Assembly: GCA_947177925.1 (NCBI GenBank)
Contig: CAMWWJ010000129.1
Location: 1 to 8,999 of the forward strand
Reading direction: 5' to 3'
Length of the DNA: 8,999 bases
Source of the DNA: an uncultured Lachnospiraceae bacterium
Lineage (GTDB): Bacteria; Bacillota; Clostridia; Lachnospirales; Lachnospiraceae
Part shown: in pieces, positions 4,587-8,999 of the stretch
Layout: every line of letters begins with the position of its first letter
Numbering within the stretch: the first letter of the stretch is position 1
Made by a program: the position numbers and the translations under genes
Notes under the pieces: model-generated
Told to the model about the DNA's origin: nothing
Database searches by the model: none
What the model saw: the letters and a program-made list of their open reading frames with translations, nothing else

Positions 4587-6773
4587 TTACATGCTCTTCC
4601 TTTCTGCGATTTCTGCCATCTTTGCATCATTCAGCCTTGTATCCCCGTGAACTCTGGAATAAGACAAATAACCATTCATGCGGTCAATTTTCGTTAAATT
4701 ATGGCTTCCGCATTTTGGACATACATCCATTTCCAGCTCCTCATGGCCGCAGTCATCACAGTAAGCTAAAGACAAGTTGACCCCTTCATAAAAGCCCATA
4801 TCCATTGCGCGTCGGATTAATGTTTTGATTGCCTCCGTATTATAACCGATTGGATATTTCACATACTGAATCTTTCCCCCATTGGACAAATCCCAGAAAC
4901 GGGCTTCCAGATCCTGCTTTTGAATTGGCGTAATATCCTCCGATACATGACAATGAAAGCTGTTAGAAACATATTCCCTATCCGAAACACCTTCTACAAT
5001 GCCATATTTTTTGCGGAACTGCTGCACCTGCAGGCCGCAGAGATTTTCTGCCGGAGTTCCGTATATAGCATATAAATTGCCATCCTCTTCCTTGTATTCA
5101 TTTATTTTCTTATTAATGTGTTCCAATACCTCTATGGCAAACTGTCCGTCTTCCACCAGACTCTTTCCATTATAAAGCATCTGCAGCTCATTAAATGCCG
5201 TAATTCCAAAAGAAGCGGTTGCAGATTTTAAAATCGGTTTGATTTTATCAGTAAGCGCCAGATGTCCGCCCAAAAATCCGCCTTCACAATAAGCTAGCGG
5301 ATTGGTGGATGCCCGCATTTCTCCCAGATATGCATAAGTACGGATGTGAAGCTGGCGGATTAAATTCAAATAATAATCCAGCACTTCATAAAAATCTCTG
5401 CTCTCCTGCTTTGCTTTTGCCAAAATCATAGGCAGATGCAGGGATACCGCACCAATATTAAACCTTCCCACAAATACAGGCTTATCCTTTTCATTGGCAG
5501 GATGCATACCGCCTTCCTTGTACCATGGAGATAAAAAGGCACGACAGCCCATTGGAGAGATAATTTCCCCATACTGCTTATACATGCTTGCCACATAGCC
5601 CTTTCCCGTTAAGCTCAGCCAGTCAGGATACATGGTTTTTGCGGAGCATTTCACCCCTGCTTCAAATACATCCTCCAGCTCCTTTCCCGGGCCATGGAGG
5701 TTTTCATCATACAAAAATACGATTTTAGGGAAAAGCACCGGTTTTTTATGGTCTTCCTTTCCCTGTCCCTTTCTTCTTACGTTCAGCATGGAAATGGTAG
5801 CAAGCTTTGCAAATCTTCCTGTTTCCGTCCCTGCTGTTACGGTAATGAACGGATAATCTCCCCGACTGCTGGCAACTGTGTTGAATTTATATTCCCAGCC
5901 CTGGAAGCCCTGTTCGAATTCCTTTACCACATCCGCAAAAGCTTCTGCCTCCGCACTTTCCTTGTCAATGCCCAGACGGGTATATTTGTCCACATATTTT
6001 TTATAAGATTTTTCTGCATAAGGTTCTAATATCTTGTCCACACTTGGTACGGTAAAGCCGCCGTACTGCTGGCTTGCTGCAGACAATACGATATCTCCGA
6101 TTACATCGAATGCCACATCTAAAGTCTTTGGCTCATTATACCAGATATTGCCCATTTCAAATCCACCGGACAAAACACTTTCCACATCAAAAAGACAACA
6201 GTTCATGGTATCACGTCTTGCAGACATGTCATGTACATAAATATATCCGTCCCTGCATGCCTGTATTTCTTCTGTAGTCATAAAAAATTTCTGATACAGC
6301 TCTTTATTCAACTGATTAAAAATAAGACTTCTTTTTGTGGAAACCAATGCGGAATCCGTATTGGCATTCTCTTTATCTCCCACATACATGATTGACTGGC
6401 TCTTTTTATACACATCATCCAGCATACGTACAAAATCCTGCTTATAATTCCGGTAATCCCGATAGCTTTTTGCCACAATAGGTTTTACCTCTTCTAAAGC
6501 GCTTTCCACGATATTATGCATGACAGGAATCGGAATCCGGTCTTTTCCAAGCTCATTCACCTTTTCCACTACGTAATTACAAATATGTTTCTTTTCTTCT
6601 TCCGAAAATTCCGTTAAAGCCCGGTATGCGGATTTTCCAACTGCATCCACTACTTTCTGTACGTTAAAGGCTTCCTCGCTTCCATCTTTCTTTACCACTT
6701 TCACAGGCAGTTCTGTAACATATTCCTTTCCGTAATCAATTGTCTCTGCCTTTTTTCCTACTGCTATCGTCAT
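4587..6773 (-). CDS. nrdD: Anaerobic (class III) ribonucleoside-triphosphate reductase
   Basis: A 728-aa oxygen-sensitive glycyl-radical enzyme that reduces ribonucleoside triphosphates to deoxynucleotides for DNA synthesis under anaerobic growth. Residues about 22-115 form an ATP-cone regulatory domain (VKKDGSEEAFNVQKVVDAV), which senses ATP/dATP. The catalytic barrel contains NCCLFD (191-196) and PMGCRAF (407-413); by comparison with the family, Cys410 is the likely thiyl-radical cysteine. Near the C-terminus, Cys672, Cys675, Cys685 and Cys688 form the zinc site, and RMNGYL places the radical glycine at Gly701. The start at 6773 has GGAGG seven bases upstream. The length is normal for the family and nothing is broken. 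It is the first gene of the nrdD-nrdG-dut cluster, behind a strong promoter with NrdR-like operators. Confidence 0.97.
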   Translation of the reverse strand: MTIAVGKKAETIDYGKEYVTELPVKVVKKDGSEEAFNVQKVVDAVGKSAYRALTEFSEEEKKHICNYVVEKVNELGKDRIPIPVMHNIVESALEEVKPIVAKSYRDYRNYKQDFVRMLDDVYKKSQSIMYVGDKENANTDSALVSTKRSLIFNQLNKELYQKFFMTTEEIQACRDGYIYVHDMSARRDTMNCCLFDVESVLSGGFEMGNIWYNEPKTLDVAFDVIGDIVLSAASQQYGGFTVPSVDKILEPYAEKSYKKYVDKYTRLGIDKESAEAEAFADVVKEFEQGFQGWEYKFNTVASSRGDYPFITVTAGTETGRFAKLATISMLNVRRKGQGKEDHKKPVLFPKIVFLYDENLHGPGKELEDVFEAGVKCSAKTMYPDWLSLTGKGYVASMYKQYGEIISPMGCRAFLSPWYKEGGMHPANEKDKPVFVGRFNIGAVSLHLPMILAKAKQESRDFYEVLDYYLNLIRQLHIRTYAYLGEMRASTNPLAYCEGGFLGGHLALTDKIKPILKSATASFGITAFNELQMLYNGKSLVEDGQFAIEVLEHINKKINEYKEEDGNLYAIYGTPAENLCGLQVQQFRKKYGIVEGVSDREYVSNSFHCHVSEDITPIQKQDLEARFWDLSNGGKIQYVKYPIGYNTEAIKTLIRRAMDMGFYEGVNLSLAYCDDCGHEELEMDVCPKCGSHNLTKIDRMNGYLSYSRVHGDTRLNDAKMAEIAERKSM

Positions 6774-6821
6774 GAAAATCCCTCCAAAAGTACGGCATAA
6801 AACCGCATATACTCACCCGGA

Positions 6822-6837
6822 ACACTACATTGTGTTT
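6822..6837. promoter_or_regulatory. NrdR box, promoter-distal copy
   Basis: The 16-mer beginning ACACTACATTGTGT matches the NrdR consensus (acaCwAtATaTwGtgt, as I recall it) at 12 of 16 positions. Its core is a palindrome whose centre is two bases shorter than the consensus. Its centre lies 31 bp from the centre of the other box, the usual spacing for paired NrdR sites. It falls in the nrdD leader, about 35-50 bases after the predicted transcription start. Confidence 0.6.
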
Positions 6838-6852
6838 CTTTCTTTTTTTCAA

Positions 6853-6868
6853 TCACTATATCTAGTGG
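6853..6868. promoter_or_regulatory. NrdR box, promoter-proximal copy
   Basis: The sequence CACTATATCTAGTG forms the core of a near-perfect NrdR box (CAC, eight A/T-rich bases, GTG). It lies just downstream of the nrdD -10 element, about +4 to +19. NrdR is a zinc-finger/ATP-cone repressor that shuts off reductase genes when dATP is high, so binding here would block RNA polymerase. The nrdR gene itself is not in the window. Confidence 0.75.
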
Positions 6869-6878
6869 TCACCAAATT

Positions 6879-6907
6879 AGTATAGAGTATTTCCAACCTC
6901 ATGTCAA
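6879..6907 (-). promoter_or_regulatory. Near-consensus sigma-A promoter of nrdD-nrdG-dut
   Basis: On the minus strand a perfect TTGACA (-35, 6902-6907) is followed by a 17-base spacer and TATACT (-10, 6879-6884). Transcription would start near 6872, giving a leader of about 99 bases that holds both NrdR-like boxes. The strong promoter with operators immediately downstream is what a repressor-controlled gene should show. Confidence 0.8.
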
Positions 6908-6934
6908 CCAAGGGAAAATGAAAAAATTGCACAA

Positions 6935-6975
6935 AAAGGGAACGGAAATTTTAGCAGATACTTTCCGTTCCCTTT
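6935..6975 (-). terminator. Intrinsic terminator of the aminotransferase gene
   Basis: A perfect 14-bp stem (6935-6948 with 6962-6975, AAAGGGAACGGAAA) closes a 13-base loop. On the minus strand it is followed at once by T-rich sequence (TTTTTGTGCAATTTTTT). It lies 20 bases after the aminotransferase stop and just before the nrdD promoter, insulating the two units. Confidence 0.88.
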
Positions 6976-6995
6976 CTTTCGCCCTTTTGCTTCAG

Positions 6996-8165
6996 TTATT
7001 TTTTTAAAATGCCGCTTTTCTCTATTTGGGCAATGGCTTCTAAAATCGTTTCTACCGGAAGGACCAGTGCGAACCGTACGTGATTTTTTCCAAGGCTGCC
7101 AAAGCTGCTTCCCGGCGTGCAGATCACGCCGGTCTTTTCCATAAGCTCCATAACGAACTGGGTATCATCCGAAAATCCGTCTGGAATTTTTGCCCACGCA
7201 AACATAGTGCCTTCGCTTCTTTCAAATTTCCATCCGATTTTCGTTAAACCGTCACAAAGAGCATTTCTTCTTTCCTCATAAGCCCTGCACTGCTCCAGCA
7301 CGCCGTTGTCCGGTCCGGTCAACGCAGCAATGGCGCCATACTGTACCGGAAGGAATGTACCATAATCGATTTGGGAACGTATCTTTTTAAAATTCTGGAC
7401 AATTTGTTCATTGCCCGCCAGAAATCCCATTCTGGCCCCTGTATAGTTAAAGGATTTAGACAGGGAATAAAACTCTGCCGCCACTTCCTTGGCCCCTTCA
7501 TAGGATAAAATGGAACGTCCTGTTTTTCCGTCATATACAATGTCCGAATAGGCATTGTCATGGAGAATCCAGATGCCGTTTTCCTTTGCCCATACAATCA
7601 GCTCCTGATAAAAGGATTCCGGAGCCTGCTTGCATACAGGATTTAACGGATAGGATACGATTATAAATTTTGTCCTTTCTATTGTTTCCTTGGGAATATC
7701 CGAAAGATTGGGCAGGTATCCCTTTTCTTCTATTAAATCATAGGTTCTTACCTCTGCTCCCATAAGCTTTGGCCCTGCTTCAAAAATAGGATAGCCGGGA
7801 TTAGGTACTAAGACCACATCCCCCGGGTCGCATAAAGGAAGGGCAATGTGGGCAATTCCTTCCTGGGAGCCATATACGGAAGTAATCTCTGATTCCTTCA
7901 GGCTGACGCCATATCTTTTTTGGAACCGTTCTATGACTGCTTCAGTCAATTCCGGCAGATCTGCTAATGCATATTTATAGTTTTCCGGCTTCGCCGCTGC
8001 TTCTGCAACCGCCCTCATAATATGCTCTGCCGGCTTGAAATCCGGGGTGCCTACGGAAAAATTGTAAACAGTCCTTCCCTCTTTCTCCAATTGATTCTTT
8101 TTATCGTTTAATGTCTGAAAAATTCCTTCTTCAAAATCTTCCAGACGTTTTGCAAATGGTTTCAT
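6996..8165 (-). CDS. PLP-dependent class I/II aminotransferase, substrate unknown
   Basis: A complete 389-aa fold-type I aminotransferase. Visible active-site residues are the PLP Schiff-base Lys237 in SLSKSFNYTGARMGF, Asp203 and Tyr206 in HDNAYSD (pyridine nitrogen and ring contacts), Asn175 in YPLNP, Arg245 in the phosphate-binding motif and Arg364 (VRFAL), which should bind the substrate carboxylate. The closest general style is the aspartate aminotransferase / LL-diaminopimelate aminotransferase group, but the usual NPTG loop reads NPVCKQAP here. The substrate cannot be told from sequence, so I give no gene symbol. The start at 8165 has AGGAG nine bases upstream. It has its own likely promoter and a strong terminator, so it is probably transcribed alone, with possible read-through from the oxidoreductase gene. 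Confidence 0.88.
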   Translation of the reverse strand: MKPFAKRLEDFEEGIFQTLNDKKNQLEKEGRTVYNFSVGTPDFKPAEHIMRAVAEAAAKPENYKYALADLPELTEAVIERFQKRYGVSLKESEITSVYGSQEGIAHIALPLCDPGDVVLVPNPGYPIFEAGPKLMGAEVRTYDLIEEKGYLPNLSDIPKETIERTKFIIVSYPLNPVCKQAPESFYQELIVWAKENGIWILHDNAYSDIVYDGKTGRSILSYEGAKEVAAEFYSLSKSFNYTGARMGFLAGNEQIVQNFKKIRSQIDYGTFLPVQYGAIAALTGPDNGVLEQCRAYEERRNALCDGLTKIGWKFERSEGTMFAWAKIPDGFSDDTQFVMELMEKTGVICTPGSSFGSLGKNHVRFALVLPVETILEAIAQIEKSGILKK

Positions 8166-8218
8166 TTGTATCTACTCCTGTCTTTACCTGTTCTTGTATC
8201 TTCTAATTTCTTCCATTT

Positions 8219-8247
8219 ATATTACCACAGCAGTTTTTTCCTTTCAA
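8219..8247 (-). promoter_or_regulatory. Probable promoter of the aminotransferase gene
   Basis: TTGAAA (8242-8247), a 17-base spacer and TAATAT (8219-8224) on the minus strand. The -35 overlaps the stop codon of the upstream oxidoreductase gene. Transcription would begin near 8212, leaving a leader of about 47 bases. The -10 is imperfect (4 of 6), so this is a moderate call. No terminator is visible between the two genes. Confidence 0.45.
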
Positions 8248-8999
8248 GAAGCAGATAGATTTTCTTGTGCAGGCCCGTCTAAAATCCTTCCCCTGTAATC
8301 AAACCTTGAACCATGGCACGGACAGTCCCAGCTTTTCTCCTGTGGATTCCATACTAACTCGCAGCCTAAATGGGGACAGATTGCAGATACAAGAAAAACC
8401 TCTCCCTTTTCATCCTTATAAGCTCCTACTTTTTCTCCTTCGTGTTCCACTACGACTCCTTTTCCGGTCTCCAGCTTTTTCAAGTCTTTTTCGGGAAGCC
8501 CTGCCCATTTTTTTGTAAATCCCCGCACAGTCATCAGCCCTTCCTGCACCAATGTACTGGCAGAAGCTGATAAGTGAAATCTCTGTGGAGAAAATACCTT
8601 TTCATTGACAGGCTCCTTTTCCAGAATCATATCCCGGATCAGGCATGCTGCTGCCATGGAGCTTGTCATCCCCCATTTTCCAAAACCTGTTGCCACATAG
8701 ATATGATTCATGGAGGAAGAAAATCGTCCAATATAGGGAATCCCGTCCAGAGTCATACAGTCCTGCGCTGACCATCTGGCTGCTTCCTTTCCGTTCTTAT
8801 AATATTTTTCCGCTTCCAGCTCTATAAGCTCATATCCCATGCCCGGCTGGCATACACCCGTATGATGGCTTCCGCCCCCAAGAAGCAGATAATTCCCATA
8901 GCTCCGAAAAGACAGGCTGTCCTCGTCAACTCCCAAATACATAATTTCAATTACCGGACCAACATCATAGCGTAACACATACCAGCGCTCCTGATGCAT
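8244..8999 (-). CDS. FAD-dependent oxidoreductase with C-terminal Rieske domain (partial)
   Basis: Only the C-terminal 251 residues are present; the gene runs off the right edge and the Met at the edge is an internal residue. The first part is the end of a DAO/glycine-oxidase-type FAD protein, with the typical C-terminal FAD contact DGIPYIGRF...IYVATGFGKWGMT. A linker leads into a Rieske domain at about residues 180-245 of the visible part. Its [2Fe-2S] ligands are Cys208-x-His210 and Cys226-x-x-His229, with Cys213 and Cys228 placed for the stabilising disulfide. This arrangement matches the YhfW-like proteins of Bacillus (about 500 aa). The reaction is not established. The flavin presumably oxidises an amine or a related substrate and passes electrons to the iron-sulfur cluster. 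Cytosolic; no membrane segment in the visible part. Confidence 0.88.
   Translation of the reverse strand: MHQERWYVLRYDVGPVIEIMYLGVDEDSLSFRSYGNYLLLGGGSHHTGVCQPGMGYELIELEAEKYYKNGKEAARWSAQDCMTLDGIPYIGRFSSSMNHIYVATGFGKWGMTSSMAAACLIRDMILEKEPVNEKVFSPQRFHLSASASTLVQEGLMTVRGFTKKWAGLPEKDLKKLETGKGVVVEHEGEKVGAYKDEKGEVFLVSAICPHLGCELVWNPQEKSWDCPCHGSRFDYRGRILDGPAQENLSAS

Overview
The window reads as an anaerobic, spore-forming Firmicute, most likely a Lachnospiraceae-type clostridium. The reasons are an oxygen-sensitive class III ribonucleotide reductase (NrdD/NrdG), a GerA/SpoVAF-family spore germination membrane protein, a DegV protein, strong Shine-Dalgarno sites and moderate GC content. The family placement is inferred from protein style, not from a search. 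Every gene I can support lies on the minus strand, so transcription runs from high to low coordinates.

In transcription order: (1) 8244-8999, the C-terminal part of an FAD-dependent oxidoreductase fused to a Rieske [2Fe-2S] domain, cut by the right edge. (2) 6996-8165, a fold-type I PLP aminotransferase with its own likely promoter and a strong intrinsic terminator at 6935-6975. (3) 4587-6773 nrdD, 4075-4584 nrdG and 3506-4024 dUTPase, a dNTP-supply cluster. It is driven by a near-consensus sigma-A promoter (6879-6907) followed by two NrdR-box-like palindromes 31 bp apart. NrdG installs the glycyl radical in NrdD, NrdD makes deoxynucleotides without oxygen, and dUTPase removes dUTP and supplies dUMP for dTTP. 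(4) 1972-3414, a SpoVAF/GerA-like germination protein that starts with TTG.

(5) 1310-1971 is a 660-bp stretch without genes that is unusually rich in structure. It holds two separate long inverted-repeat elements. The first is 180 bp (1427-1606), with 36-position arms at its ends and further hairpins inside. The second is about 268 bp (1681-1948), with a 64-bp near-perfect stem, a 12-bp basal stem followed by a U-run on the minus strand, and two strong hairpins in its loop. They are either miniature mobile or repeat elements or large structured RNAs; neither encodes a recognisable protein. They are the least explained part of the window.

(6) 428-1297 is a DegV-family fatty-acid-binding protein with its own probable promoter. 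It is followed by a 57-aa Cys-rich, zinc-ribbon-like small protein (212-385) and the first 43 codons of a small lipoprotein (1-130), which runs off the left edge. These three may form one transcript.
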